In this document: piece after piece, positions 1 through 9,164 of the stretch
Layout: every line of letters begins with the position of its first letter
Numbering within the stretch: the stretch's first letter is position 1
Assembly (NCBI GenBank): GCA_029432815.1
Contig: JAROBA010000024.1
Span: forward strand, 24,839-88,838
Source of the DNA: Pontiellaceae bacterium B1224
Lineage (GTDB): Bacteria; Verrucomicrobiota; Kiritimatiellia; Kiritimatiellales; Pontiellaceae
Reading direction: 5' to 3'
Length of the DNA stretch: 64,000 nucleotides
Made by a program: the position numbers and the translations under genes
Notes under the pieces: model-generated
The model's database searches: none
Told to the model about the DNA's origin: nothing
Seen by the model: the letters and a program-made list of their open reading frames with translations, nothing else

Positions 1-1118
1 CTGGCGAAGGTCATTCCAATCTTTGGATTCATCTGGATCTGGTTGATGCCGCCGAGGCGGATTTCGACCGGATCTTCAATGGTGATGATTTTGACCTTTT
101 CGCTATTCAGATGCGTCAATGCCGTATGCAACGTGGTGGTTTTACCGCTTCCCGTCGGACCCGTTACGAGAATAAAACCCTGGGGCTGTTCGACCATTTT
201 AGTGAAAAGCTGCTCTTCCCGCTCGGGCATTCCAAGGCTGGCAAAATTGAGTTCCACCTGTTGCTGATTCAACAGACGGATAACGATATTTTCGCCATAG
301 ATCGTCGGTGTGGTGGCCACGCGCATATCAAGATCGTGCCCTTGAATCTGCATTTTAATGCGACCATCCTGCGGAATACGCCGTTCTGCAATATCGAGTT
401 TCGCCAGAAGCTTCATACGTGAAGTGACGGCAGCATGATGCTTTTTATCGATCGACTCCGCTTCGTGGAGCACACCGTCCACCCGATAGCGGACGCGCAG
501 GTTGTATTCGCCGACTTCAACATGAATATCCGACGCCCTTTTTTCTACGGCCTGAGTGATGATGAGGTTCACCATACGCACCACCGGTGCTTCGAGAGCG
601 AGATCGCGCAAATGTTCCTCTTCGTCGCCCCAATCGCCGGTTTCAAACACTTCGGCATCCTGCATCATCGTGCCCAGATTATTGGCGGCAAAATCTTCAA
701 TGCGCACGAGTGCATCGTCCATTTCCGGGGTGGGAACCAGAAAAACTTCTAATTTTTCACCTTTATACAGCCGCGCGGCTTCGATGGAGGACCAATCGGT
801 TGGATCGTCGGTTACCGCAATCAGCTTTTCATCTTCGAGCACAAAAAGGAGCCGATGCTCAACCATAAAGGGATACGGAAGATCTTCCTCAAGGCAAACG
901 TGTTCGGCGGGTTTGCTGACTTCACAAACGGGAAGCCCGAACTGCTCTGAAAGCGCCTGCGTGAGTTCCAAAGGCTGGATCGATCCGTTCTCAACCAGAA
1001 TGGTTCCAAGCTTTGGAAGTCCCCCGCCTTCATGCTGTTTACGGAGTGCGGCCTGCACCGCATCGCGGCCAACGACGCCATGCGCCACGAGAATATCGCC
1101 TAATTGATGGTAGGCCAT
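1..1118 (-). CDS. gspE: Type II secretion ATPase GspE, C-terminus cut by window edge
   Basis: About 373 residues are visible, starting at an ATG that overlaps the TAA stop of gspD by one base (TAATG), so the two are translationally coupled. The N-terminal part resembles the T2SS/PilB N1 domain that docks the ATPase to the inner-membrane platform. Then comes the AAA-type secretion ATPase core, with a Walker A motif GPTGSGKTTT near residue 319 and an Asp-box region (TIEDPVE). GspE powers pseudopilus assembly from the cytoplasm. The visible sequence still reads in frame at base 1. A PilB or GspE-like type IV pilus ATPase is the alternative, but the adjacent secretin favours secretion. Confidence 0.9.
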   Translation of the reverse strand, partial: MAYHQLGDILVAHGVVGRDAVQAALRKQHEGGGLPKLGTILVENGSIQPLELTQALSEQFGLPVCEVSKPAEHVCLEEDLPYPFMVEHRLLFVLEDEKLIAVTDDPTDWSSIEAARLYKGEKLEVFLVPTPEMDDALVRIEDFAANNLGTMMQDAEVFETGDWGDEEEHLRDLALEAPVVRMVNLIITQAVEKRASDIHVEVGEYNLRVRYRVDGVLHEAESIDKKHHAAVTSRMKLLAKLDIAERRIPQDGRIKMQIQGHDLDMRVATTPTIYGENIVIRLLNQQQVELNFASLGMPEREEQLFTKMVEQPQGFILVTGPTGSGKTTTLHTALTHLNSEKVKIITIEDPVEIRLGGINQIQMNPKIGMTFA

Positions 1119-3289
1119 TATTTCGACTCCTCAACTGCTTCCTCATTCGGTTTTTCGGTTTGCGGCTCGTCATCCTGCAAATCGTAAAGGCTGCGAATGT
1201 CTTTTTCATCCATCGCGCCGAGAATCTTATGCCTGAACTCCTCGGTCAACAGATCGGTCTCTTCGCGAGTATCGACCACGTGCGGCGTCATGATCATCAG
1301 AATTTCAGATCCAACTTTAGCGGTTCTGGTGCGGCCGAAAACCCATCCAACCACTGGAAGTTGACTGAGGAACGGTATGCCGGTGCGCACTTTCTGGTCC
1401 GTCCGCTCAATTAAGCCACCAAGAATAAGCGTCTGCCCATCATCCACCTGCAGGTTTGAACGAATTTCACGGGTGTAGAAGGTGGGAGCATCCGCATCAG
1501 AAGAGTCTGCATCGAGGGCCCGAACGGTCTGTTCCAGATCGAGCGTGACCATACGGTAGTCGTCGATTTTCGGGGTGACCGTAAGCGTGATTTTTGCGTC
1601 GCGATACTCGTAGTAAAAGTTTTCTGTGCCGGAGTCGCTAATGCTGCTCTGCTCCACCGGAACTTCTTTACCAAAGGAAACTTCTGCTTCCATGCCGTCG
1701 CGCGTGAGCACCGTTGGTGATGAAAGAACCTGGAGACGGTCGTCATCTTGCGCGGCATGAATCAGTGCCATTGCTTTCTCATTGGCATTCAACAAATAGG
1801 TGAATCCTGAATTCGCCGTGGTGATTGGTTCGGCGAGAGGTCCAAAGGAATTCAAATCCAGACCGCTTAACTGCGCAGCAGAGGAATCCGACCCGAATAC
1901 GGCCCATTCAATACCGAGGTCGAGCGACTCATCGAGCGTGACTTCAACGAGTACGGTTTCAATGAGCACCTGACGGCGGGAGCGATCGAGTTCTTCGATC
2001 GTTTTGGCAATTTCTTTATGCATGCTCGCCGGTGCATTAACGATGAGCGTATTGGTTTCTTCATCGGACAGGATGATTACTTCTTCATCGACCGCCACAT
2101 TGGGCGATTCACCACCGGAGGAAGTATTATTCTGTGCATTGTTGGCTACAGGTTGTGGAGTAGAAGCGTTCTTATCCCCGGTGTTATTGTTGTTCGCGGT
2201 ATTCGAATTTCTTGTGTTCGTTTTAGTCGCGGTTTTTCCGAGTTCCTGCTCTTTTTCCTGCGATTGGGCGTAAAGGCTGGAATAAAGATCGTCCAGCGTT
2301 GCACCAATGGTTTCTGCTTCAACAACTTTGAGACGATAGATTTTGGTGACGCGCTCGTTGGTGCCGTCGGCCCGGTCGAGCATCTCAACCCAACGCTCGA
2401 TTTCCGGAACCATTGCCGGCGTGGCATTATGCGCAATCACCATGTTCAGGCGGGCGATGGCAAAAAACTGGACGGCAGAACCGTCGTATCCGGTACGCCG
2501 GTAAAATAGATTCGATAACTCCTCAGCAACATCCGTCGCATCCGCCTTTTCCAATACATGCTGAACCAGAACCGAGGAAGGCACATCGACGATGCTCAGT
2601 AAGTCCTGCATTTGCTTAAGCCAGGCCTGGGTGCCAAGCGCGACAAGAACATTGGAATTCTCCATCCCGAAAATCCGCTGCGGTTTGCCGGTAAAGTTAT
2701 TCAGGAAGGTCTGGGCGGTGGAGGCATCAATATTTTCGAGCTCAATTACACCGATGATCGGTTTGCCGTCGGGATAATCTGTATCTTCACCGACTTTGAT
2801 GATGGGACGAATATCGGAAGGCGAAAAAACCCAGACACGGCCGCGCTCGATTCGCTGCACTCCTGCCGTTTCGAGAATGGCATCGAACATTTCGAGTTTA
2901 TCGGCCCGCTCCCATTCCGTAACATTGCCGGCACGAATACTGACTTCCTGAGTAACATTAACCGAAGGGGAAATGATGAATTCCATACCCAGATCCCGGC
3001 AGAGCACCTCGATACAGTCTTTCAGGGTGATATTTTCCCAGTTGATAGCAACCTCCGAACCGGCAGCATCCCGTGTAACACTGGTGTTAAGTAGCTGATT
3101 GGGTCCGGTATTGGAGTTGGAGGAATTAACAGATTGTGAACTCTCCTCCACTGCTGCACCGGGGGGAGATCCGCCTGGTCGCCGACGTTGTCCCTGTTGA
3201 TTTTGATCATCCTGAGCAAGTGTAATCGGCAGTTGCACTGCCAATGACGCACCCATTAAAAACATCACAACTCTCTTATTACTGCGCAT
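1118..3289 (-). CDS. gspD: Type II secretion outer-membrane secretin GspD
   Basis: The 723-residue secretin forms the outer-membrane exit channel. A longer reading frame begins at 3397, but the ATG at 3289 is preferred: it follows AAGGTGG and starts directly with a signal peptide (MRSNKRVVMFLMG, hydrophobic to about residue 25). Repeated N-domains follow, then a Ser/Asn/Gly-rich linker around residues 350-390. The C-terminal secretin core contains VPVE, a YEYRDAKITLTVTPKI segment and the GLIER...PFLSQLPVVGWVFG signature of GspD/PilQ. The low-complexity linker in an N-domain and the acidic tail (EEAVEESK) resemble verrucomicrobial secretins. It is immediately upstream of gspE. Confidence 0.92.
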   Translation of the reverse strand: MRSNKRVVMFLMGASLAVQLPITLAQDDQNQQGQRRRPGGSPPGAAVEESSQSVNSSNSNTGPNQLLNTSVTRDAAGSEVAINWENITLKDCIEVLCRDLGMEFIISPSVNVTQEVSIRAGNVTEWERADKLEMFDAILETAGVQRIERGRVWVFSPSDIRPIIKVGEDTDYPDGKPIIGVIELENIDASTAQTFLNNFTGKPQRIFGMENSNVLVALGTQAWLKQMQDLLSIVDVPSSVLVQHVLEKADATDVAEELSNLFYRRTGYDGSAVQFFAIARLNMVIAHNATPAMVPEIERWVEMLDRADGTNERVTKIYRLKVVEAETIGATLDDLYSSLYAQSQEKEQELGKTATKTNTRNSNTANNNNTGDKNASTPQPVANNAQNNTSSGGESPNVAVDEEVIILSDEETNTLIVNAPASMHKEIAKTIEELDRSRRQVLIETVLVEVTLDESLDLGIEWAVFGSDSSAAQLSGLDLNSFGPLAEPITTANSGFTYLLNANEKAMALIHAAQDDDRLQVLSSPTVLTRDGMEAEVSFGKEVPVEQSSISDSGTENFYYEYRDAKITLTVTPKIDDYRMVTLDLEQTVRALDADSSDADAPTFYTREIRSNLQVDDGQTLILGGLIERTDQKVRTGIPFLSQLPVVGWVFGRTRTAKVGSEILMIMTPHVVDTREETDLLTEEFRHKILGAMDEKDIRSLYDLQDDEPQTEKPNEEAVEESK

Positions 3290-3413
3290 GATTCCACCTT
3301 GTGTTGGTTCAGTCCTTTGGCCTGAGGCAATATCTTCAGTAGCCGTTGAAAACGTATGCATAAAAGATAGATCCGCACTGAAATAGGTGCGGACCATCTG
3401 TTAATGACATGGA

Positions 3414-3440
3414 AAAGACGGGCATGAGGTCCGTCTTATT
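3414..3440 (-). terminator. Hairpin downstream of the M56 gene
   Basis: AAGACGG (3415-3421) pairs with CCGTCTT (3431-3437) across a 9-base loop. Read on the minus strand the stem is followed by TTTT, so it may end transcription of the M56 gene before gspD. A second inverted repeat (CCGCAC/GTGCGG) lies at about 3373-3392. The 303 bases between 3290 and 3592 hold nothing else recognisable. Confidence 0.55.
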
Positions 3441-3592
3441 GCAGTTTTTTGTAATTTTTTAAATCAACCGATGAAAGAGAGAGTTATCTACTAGTTACCA
3501 ATTTAGCGGAACTTGAGATCGTTTGATGAAGGAGTCGTTGGCCTGCAGGTTTTTAGCTCGCCACGCGTCCCGCCATTCATTCCAAGCCCTCC

Positions 3593-6451
3593 CTACTCTC
3601 TCGGCCTCAGGATACATTTGATCTTTTTGACGGGTCTGGATTTGGAGACCGTGAACCAGTTGCTTCGGTACGAACAATAGCCCCCCTCTTCTTCTGGGAA
3701 ATTTTTATATACCCAAATTAAATATTTGTTCTCGAAGTCCAACGGTTCAACCATACAGGTGCTCTGATCAGTTTCAGATTCTCTGATTTGCAGATAGTGT
3801 GAGTCCGTATGCCAACCTTTTCGCCATCCCTTTCGGTTCAGAAAGGTTTTTTGTTCTACAGTCACGTGGTATCCCGTAACCGAGTTTCTTTTTTCATCCA
3901 CCACATTAAGCGCCGCACCACCAGCTGGATGAAGATTGCAGTCAACATCGATCTCCGATGTCGCAGGCATAATAGATTCGGAAATTGAATAGCCGGATAT
4001 TTTTGCGGGAGAAACTGTTATTCTCCGATCGGGATTCACCATCAGATTGGTTTGAATGACCCCGTCAGCAGGAATCGCAATGATAAGTGATTTTCCTACA
4101 TATCCTTCCAAATAGTTGAGCTCGATGGTTCCCGTAGGCATCGGTTCGTTGTTCGGCGTGACAAGTCGCAAAGTCAGCGCCACGGAATTCGGCGTGCGGG
4201 ATGGAGGTGTTGGCTTTTCTCCCATCAAATCGGCGATATCGATCGTGATGGAATCAGAAACCTCCTGAGTCATGAAGGAATATTCCTTTTCCCAACCAAT
4301 ATTTAGAGAGCATTTTCCTTCCATTAAATTCGTCAGCTTAAATGTAGCCATTGTATCGGTTTTTTCAACGCGTTTGCACCAGCCCCAAGAAGGATCAGTG
4401 GTAAAGGATTGGGAATGATTTCCAATTTTTACCGGATAATACTGACGCATATATGGATTCTTATTTTTAAGGAGCTGACTATTTTTTAAATGAACCGACA
4501 ACTCATTCCCTTTTGTCAAAACAAGGGGGTCGCCGTCATAATCGACGTTGAAGTCGACGATATATTTGCGAAGGTGCCCGGGCGCGACGATAACCAGCAT
4601 GTAGTCCTTGCCCTTTTCCATGCAACCAAATCTGAAGCCGCCATCGGCCTTGGACTCTGCAACGGGATTATTCACATAAAAGGGATTATTGTGTATCCCC
4701 TGAATAAAAATTTTAGCCCCCTCTACGGGTGTCCCAGATCCATCGATAATGGAACCAATGGTTATGTGTGCTGGCTTCAGCATCCAGTCCTGTATTTCAT
4801 CTTCCTTAAACGATATTTCCCTTTCCTCCAATTGGTAGCCAATGGGGGGTAAGATGGTAATGACAAATGGAAATTGGCTGCAATTTGGCACCGCTAAAAC
4901 ACCTTGCCTATCCGGCTGCAAGAGATTCTTCGACGGACCAAACGAGCCTTTCTGGATTTTATAAGCCACGCGAACCACAGTGACATTCGTGACGATATTT
5001 CCGGACGGATCTTTAAATCGGATGCGTCCTTCATATCCTTTTCCCAACGTAATCGTGGGCAACTTCAGAACACCGTTTCTATCCGCCGCTCCTCCTACTC
5101 CCTCTACGGGAGCGTAACCATCGGCTTTGAGGTAGAAATATTCAACTCGACTAAAGCCCTCCAGTTTTTTCTTAAATCGGAGCAGACCGTTCTCGCCATG
5201 ACCAATAAAATCTTTCTCATAGAGATAAGCCCCGCAACTACCGTTTCCTGCTTGAAAGTGGAAACTCATCTGATGAACCGGAATCGGTTCCCCATCTTCA
5301 CTTTTAAGCGAGCCTTCAAGAATAATGTCTTTAAAACCATGGACATCTTCTCGGACAATTTTTTGAACCGGTGTTTCGTATTCATCCCGAGCAACTTCCA
5401 ATGTTTGGAGGCGATGGAGGTAGCCCACCATTTTCGAAGTGCCCTGTTTCGCGAGGAGGAGTCCGCCGAGGGCAAAGAGGAGGACGAGCAGAAGCGATTT
5501 CCAGGGTAGTTTTAATGCGGGCTGCTGCGCGGGGTTGATCAGCCGCAGGATGCGGTTTTTCAAAGAACCCGGATTGGGGCCGCCGAAGGCGGGAAGTGCG
5601 GTACTGTAAGCGGTCGCTTGTTCAAGGAGGGTTTCGGCGAGGGCGAATTTACTGTCGATCCATTCGGCGGCGAGCACATCGCAGCAGGCTTCGCGTTCCT
5701 CGCGAATACGGCGGTTGATCCACCAAACGGCGGGATTGAAGAAGAGAATGGTTTCGGCCAACAGCTGAAGGGCGTTGCCCAGAAAATCGTGGCGGACGAT
5801 GTGTGCCAGTTCGTGGGCGAGAATGGCGCGCAGTTGCCATTCGGGCAGGCCGGTTAATGCGGAGAGCGGCAGGAAGATTACGGGACGGAAAATGCCGATG
5901 ACGGCGGGCTGGACGATGTGCTCGCCGGTGAGTAGCAATACCCGGCGCGAAAGACCGGCGACTCTGGAAAGCTCGGTCACCATTCGCTGAACCACCGGGT
6001 TTTCAATTGCTCTACTTTGGCGGATAAGTCGCTGGATGTTCCATGAAACGTGGAGTAGCCGCAACAGGCTAATCAAGGCCCCTGCCATCCAAACCATACC
6101 CGCAACTTTTCGCCAATCGGTTTTTCCGGCGGGCTGGGTCGGGGTTGCACTTGAATGAGAAATAATCGGAGCGACTGGAGATTCATAGACAGAGATAGGA
6201 TCCAGCGGAGAGGAAGGACCGTCCTGCATGATGACGTTTGAAACCTGATCCGGCTGCTGGGGCAGCTCCCACGCGAAGAGTCCGCCGATAAAAATTGAAA
6301 GCAAGGCCATGAGGCCAAGCGCATAACGCAGGCGAGTACATTTTCCCGGCGTTGCACGCAATGCGACAAAAAGGAGGCTGGCTGAAAGGAGCCCGATCCA
6401 AAGCGTATGCAGGAGCGCGGGAACCAATGTTTCGAGAAACTGCAGGCTCAC
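3593..6451 (-). CDS. BlaR1-like M56 membrane metallopeptidase with long C-terminal extension
   Basis: The 952-residue protein starts with about four membrane segments and an M56 peptidase domain. The zinc motif HELAH is at residues 213-217, and the downstream glutamate is in REACCD (E254). In BlaR1/MecR1 systems this protease relays a periplasmic signal and triggers cleavage of the BlaI repressor. Here the usual penicillin-binding sensor is absent. After another membrane segment (about residue 310) there are some 600 residues of repeated beta-rich, carboxypeptidase-regulatory-like modules, which probably form an extracytoplasmic sensor. Its start overlaps the end of the repressor gene by ATGA. 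The signal it senses is unknown. Confidence 0.85.
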   Translation of the reverse strand: MSLQFLETLVPALLHTLWIGLLSASLLFVALRATPGKCTRLRYALGLMALLSIFIGGLFAWELPQQPDQVSNVIMQDGPSSPLDPISVYESPVAPIISHSSATPTQPAGKTDWRKVAGMVWMAGALISLLRLLHVSWNIQRLIRQSRAIENPVVQRMVTELSRVAGLSRRVLLLTGEHIVQPAVIGIFRPVIFLPLSALTGLPEWQLRAILAHELAHIVRHDFLGNALQLLAETILFFNPAVWWINRRIREEREACCDVLAAEWIDSKFALAETLLEQATAYSTALPAFGGPNPGSLKNRILRLINPAQQPALKLPWKSLLLVLLFALGGLLLAKQGTSKMVGYLHRLQTLEVARDEYETPVQKIVREDVHGFKDIILEGSLKSEDGEPIPVHQMSFHFQAGNGSCGAYLYEKDFIGHGENGLLRFKKKLEGFSRVEYFYLKADGYAPVEGVGGAADRNGVLKLPTITLGKGYEGRIRFKDPSGNIVTNVTVVRVAYKIQKGSFGPSKNLLQPDRQGVLAVPNCSQFPFVITILPPIGYQLEEREISFKEDEIQDWMLKPAHITIGSIIDGSGTPVEGAKIFIQGIHNNPFYVNNPVAESKADGGFRFGCMEKGKDYMLVIVAPGHLRKYIVDFNVDYDGDPLVLTKGNELSVHLKNSQLLKNKNPYMRQYYPVKIGNHSQSFTTDPSWGWCKRVEKTDTMATFKLTNLMEGKCSLNIGWEKEYSFMTQEVSDSITIDIADLMGEKPTPPSRTPNSVALTLRLVTPNNEPMPTGTIELNYLEGYVGKSLIIAIPADGVIQTNLMVNPDRRITVSPAKISGYSISESIMPATSEIDVDCNLHPAGGAALNVVDEKRNSVTGYHVTVEQKTFLNRKGWRKGWHTDSHYLQIRESETDQSTCMVEPLDFENKYLIWVYKNFPEEEGGYCSYRSNWFTVSKSRPVKKIKCILRPRE

Positions 6452-6828
6452 AGCTCTCCCCCCTTGGCATCATCCAGCAACTGGCGCAGTTCATCTATTT
6501 CTGCAGCGGAAATCTGATCGGAACCGAGCAGCTGCTGCAGCGCCATCGCTGGCCTTCCACAGAACGCATTTTGAATCAGCTCGCGCAAGACAGGCGTCGC
6601 GGTCTGTTCGCGCGATACCTTGGCATTCCAGATGTGGGTGACCCCGCTGGTTTCTCTTCCAACGAGCCCTTTCCGTTCCATACCTTGCAAGACGGTAAGC
6701 ACGGTGGTGTAGGCACGCGTCTTTTGATCTGGCATCGATTCGAGCACCTCACGCGCGGTGGCGTGACCCTTTTCCCACAAAACCCCCAACACCTGCAATT
6801 CCAACGCGGACGGACTCAGTTTCCCCAT
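6448..6828 (-). CDS. BlaI/MecI-family repressor
   Basis: The 126-residue protein has the BlaI winged-helix pattern (LGVLWEKGHATAREVL, then TTVLTVLQGMERKGLV and RETSGVTHIW), followed by a dimerisation helix region. BlaI-type repressors dimerise on inverted operators and are destroyed when the partner M56 protease is activated. The gene is the first of a two-gene operon with the M56 protease (ATGA overlap). Two dyads resembling operators sit 17-50 bases upstream of its start, which implies autoregulation. Confidence 0.88.
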   Translation of the reverse strand: MGKLSPSALELQVLGVLWEKGHATAREVLESMPDQKTRAYTTVLTVLQGMERKGLVGRETSGVTHIWNAKVSREQTATPVLRELIQNAFCGRPAMALQQLLGSDQISAAEIDELRQLLDDAKGGEL

Positions 6829-6844
6829 AACACATCTCCTGATT

Positions 6845-6877
6845 ACTATAAATATAGTTGTTACTATGTTTATAGTA
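6845..6877 (-). promoter_or_regulatory. Paired operator dyads upstream of the BlaI-like gene
   Basis: Two adjacent AT-rich palindromes are visible: ACTATAAATATAGT (6845-6858) and TACTATGTTTATAGTA (6862-6877). They share ACTAT/ATAGT arms and lie just before the repressor start. Autoregulatory BlaI/MecI operators have this placement, though the consensus bases differ from the classical TACA/TGTA core. Confidence 0.65.
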
Positions 6878-6963
6878 GATATGAAAAGAGAATAGTTGAA
6901 AACGTTTAATGAATATCTCCATAGGTCTCTTTTATTGTACGGCGGAAAAAGTAGCGGTACTTT

Positions 6964-7362
6964 CTATCTCTTCGATTTTAACTTATACGGAGCAAACGCC
7001 TTAACGCTCTTGAAGTCAGAAGGATTGCGGGTGGCCACCACTAATGAATTGGTGCTTGCCGTCCCGGCAATGAAATAATCAATGATCTTCTTTTTAGATT
7101 TGGACGAACTCCTTAATAACAGTTCAGCCGCAATAAGTGCATCCGGCAGAGAAAATTCAACCACTTCGCACCCGTCAAAAATCCGCAACGCCTGCTCCTT
7201 CTGCCCTTTCCTTTCACCATAACATCCCGCCAAAATCTCAAAGACCGCAACGGCGGGAACCAACACTGTTTCCAGCGATTCAATATAGGAAAGCGCGGTC
7301 TCTTCACCGTTCAAAACATCAATGATGATATTCGTATCCAGCAAAGGGGATTTATTTTTCAT
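6964..7362 (-). CDS. PIN-domain toxin (VapC type)
   Basis: The 132-residue PIN domain has the expected acidic residues: D9 in LLDTN, E42 in FEILAG, D95 in KIIDYFIAGTA and D116 near RNPSDF. PIN toxins are magnesium-dependent ribonucleases. The ATG overlaps the antitoxin stop by four bases (ATGA), so antitoxin and toxin are co-translated. The RNA target cannot be inferred from sequence. Confidence 0.88.
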   Translation of the reverse strand: MKNKSPLLDTNIIIDVLNGEETALSYIESLETVLVPAVAVFEILAGCYGERKGQKEQALRIFDGCEVVEFSLPDALIAAELLLRSSSKSKKKIIDYFIAGTASTNSLVVATRNPSDFKSVKAFAPYKLKSKR

Positions 7363-7598
7363 ATCACTCTTTCCGAAAGCTTTCGCCGATGCTCCCGGGC
7401 ATCAAGCGGGGCTGATTTGAAAGCACCGAATGCTTCCCGGAACGCGGCGTTTCTTTTCGTCTTATCCGCCGCCGCTTTATTGCAGTATTCATGCACGGCT
7501 TCCCGAACAACTGCCGAAACTCCGCCCTCAACCGATTTGGCAAGTTCCGCGAGTTTTTCCGCATCTGAATTCTGGATTTTTGCACTGATCGTTTTCAT
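7359..7598 (-). CDS. Antitoxin partner of the PIN toxin
   Basis: The 79-residue protein has a ribbon-helix-helix-like N-terminus (MKTISAKIQNSDAEKLAEL) and a basic C-terminus that would wrap the toxin. The ATG at 7598 is chosen because GGAGG lies seven bases upstream. The longer frame from 7682 would run through the operator. It overlaps the toxin gene by ATGA. The family is VapB/RHH-like, but the exact subfamily was not determined. Confidence 0.8.
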   Translation of the reverse strand: MKTISAKIQNSDAEKLAELAKSVEGGVSAVVREAVHEYCNKAAADKTKRNAAFREAFGAFKSAPLDAREHRRKLSERVI

Positions 7599-7613
7599 GT
7601 ACTCAACCTCCAA

Positions 7614-7632
7614 GGTATACCATTCGTATACC
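7614..7632 (-). promoter_or_regulatory. Antitoxin operator
   Basis: A perfect inverted repeat GGTATAC-CATTC-GTATACC lies 16 bases upstream of the antitoxin ATG, between the ribosome-binding site and the presumed promoter. Its placement fits autorepression by the toxin-antitoxin complex. Confidence 0.7.
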
Positions 7633-7704
7633 TTACACCTTTTCAGAAGACAATCCCGAACAAATGGCGATTGAAACGCCACCTCAATCGCGGGGCTTTT
7701 TATG

Positions 7705-7719
7705 TTCCAAGGATTGGAA
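7705..7719. repeat. Palindrome TTCCAA-GGA-TTGGAA
   Basis: Perfect copy of the dispersed 15-bp palindrome, in the spacer between the ureD stop and the antitoxin operator. Confidence 0.9.
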
Positions 7720-7730
7720 GGGTTGCAGGC

Positions 7731-8528
7731 TTACAGAAATAAATTGATCACCGGCTGGAGCTCGCGGCGGGTGCGGGACATCGCGCGGAAGAGATAGCCG
7801 TTTCCATCGGGCAGCGGGTTCAGTGCATAGACCGGTTTTCGTGGGAACTCGGCCCGATCTTCGGGTAAGGCGTTGGTATGAATTTGGGGATAGTCCAGAA
7901 AGGGCTGAAGTTTTTCAGCATGCTCGTCCGCTTTCGGCCCGAGAATGTAGAGGTTCAGCAATAAATCGTAGGGACCGAAAGCGGCCGGGCTGCGGATGTC
8001 CATTTCCGCCGGGTAGCAGGATAGGTTTTCCTCGACAACTGCTTTTCCATCGACGGAAATCAACACGTACGATTCGTAGCGCTCGAAAATAAACTGTTCG
8101 GCCGATTCGCTACGGCCGGAAAGCATCCAGTCGGCCAGAATAAAGTCGGTCGATTCGGCAATATTCCAAATCTGCTCCTGCCGAAAAATGGCGCCTTCGT
8201 GCAAAACGAGCGGCTCGGGAATGTTCCAAACCTTGGAACCCGGTTCGCAGTCGGCCTCGATCCGCTGCACGGCCTTTTTCCCGATTTCGTTACGATAAAC
8301 GTGCGTATTGGCCTGCGATTTAAGCAGCAGTCCGGTCAGTTCGCCGCACCGGATTTTAAGTTCAACCTGATCGCCCTGCAGCACGCCGCCGCCATACGAC
8401 GAGAGCTGAATTTCGACGCCGTGATCGTGCAACCCGGTTTCCAGCAGCCGGAGCGGAACCCGGCTGACCATGCGTGTGATGCGCGTTGACCCTTCGACAT
8501 GGTCGAGCTCGAGCCGGCTGGTTTTCAT
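7731..8528 (-). CDS. ureD: Urease accessory protein UreD
   Basis: The 265-residue protein matches UreD (UreH in some nomenclatures), with the typical GGGVLQGDQVELKI segment near residue 46 and a KSQANTHVY stretch. UreD binds apo-urease and recruits UreF and UreG for nickel insertion. It is the last gene of the urt-ure operon and starts one base after the nickel-permease stop. One perfect copy of the window-wide palindrome lies inside it, encoding SKVWN. Confidence 0.88.
   Translation of the reverse strand: MKTSRLELDHVEGSTRITRMVSRVPLRLLETGLHDHGVEIQLSSYGGGVLQGDQVELKIRCGELTGLLLKSQANTHVYRNEIGKKAVQRIEADCEPGSKVWNIPEPLVLHEGAIFRQEQIWNIAESTDFILADWMLSGRSESAEQFIFERYESYVLISVDGKAVVEENLSCYPAEMDIRSPAAFGPYDLLLNLYILGPKADEHAEKLQPFLDYPQIHTNALPEDRAEFPRKPVYALNPLPDGNGYLFRAMSRTRRELQPVINLFL
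8224..8238. repeat. Palindrome TTCCAA-ACC-TTGGAA inside ureD
   Basis: Perfect copy within the ureD coding sequence, read in the S-K-V-W-N frame. Confidence 0.9.
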
Positions 8529-9164
8529 CTACAGCCCCAGCTGAACCGCGAGGCCGCAGGCCAGAACCACAGCTCCGGCAACGGCGTGGGCAAATCGGTG
8601 GCTTTTATGACTCACAAATTTAAGCCCGTATACAGCGGCGAGCACCATGCCGATCATGGTAACCAATGTGGCGATTGCAAAAATGCCTGCCACCATGAGT
8701 GCCGCGCCGAGACTCATGGTAGCCGCCGGAAACATGAGGACCGGAATCAACGGCTCGCAGGGGCCGAATACAAAAATGATGAAAAGCGCCCATGGCGTCA
8801 GTTTTCCATTGTCGGTATCCACATGATGGTGTTCCCGGTTTTTAAGCCCATACATGATGCCCCAGATCATATAAACCGCGCCGCATCCAACCAATAGCCA
8901 GGCTGCCACATCGCCACGCAAGGCTTCTGCCATTTCCAATGCCTTCAGCGAAATACCCAAGGCAATGCCGAACAGACCAATCAGAATGGAACTGAAAACA
9001 TGGGCCAATCCGCAGAGCAGCGTAATCCATACCGTCTTTTTTACAGACCATTTCCGCGCCTTGCTCAGTACGATAAACGGTAGATAGTGGTCCGGCCCCA
9101 TCGCCGTGTGCACCGTCCCCAACATCAGGGCGCTTAAACATAAAACTCCGAGTGATATTTCCAT
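8529..9164 (-). CDS. ureH: UreH-type nickel permease
   Basis: The 211-residue membrane protein has about six hydrophobic segments. Near the N-terminus is HTAMGPDH, the HX4DH metal-binding signature of nickel/cobalt permeases. A cytoplasmic loop carries EHHHVD, another likely metal-binding stretch, and GPCEPLIPVLMFPA follows. UreH-type transporters supply nickel for urease and are usually encoded in urease clusters, as here between ureG and ureD with no intergenic bases. Naming differs between organisms, since UreH is also used for UreD. Here it means the permease. Confidence 0.8.
   Translation of the reverse strand: MEISLGVLCLSALMLGTVHTAMGPDHYLPFIVLSKARKWSVKKTVWITLLCGLAHVFSSILIGLFGIALGISLKALEMAEALRGDVAAWLLVGCGAVYMIWGIMYGLKNREHHHVDTDNGKLTPWALFIIFVFGPCEPLIPVLMFPAATMSLGAALMVAGIFAIATLVTMIGMVLAAVYGLKFVSHKSHRFAHAVAGAVVLACGLAVQLGL

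Noticed and set aside
3495..3677. 60-residue minus-strand frame downstream of the M56 gene
   Set aside because: It overlaps the 3' end of the M56 gene in another frame and has no ribosome-binding site or family resemblance.
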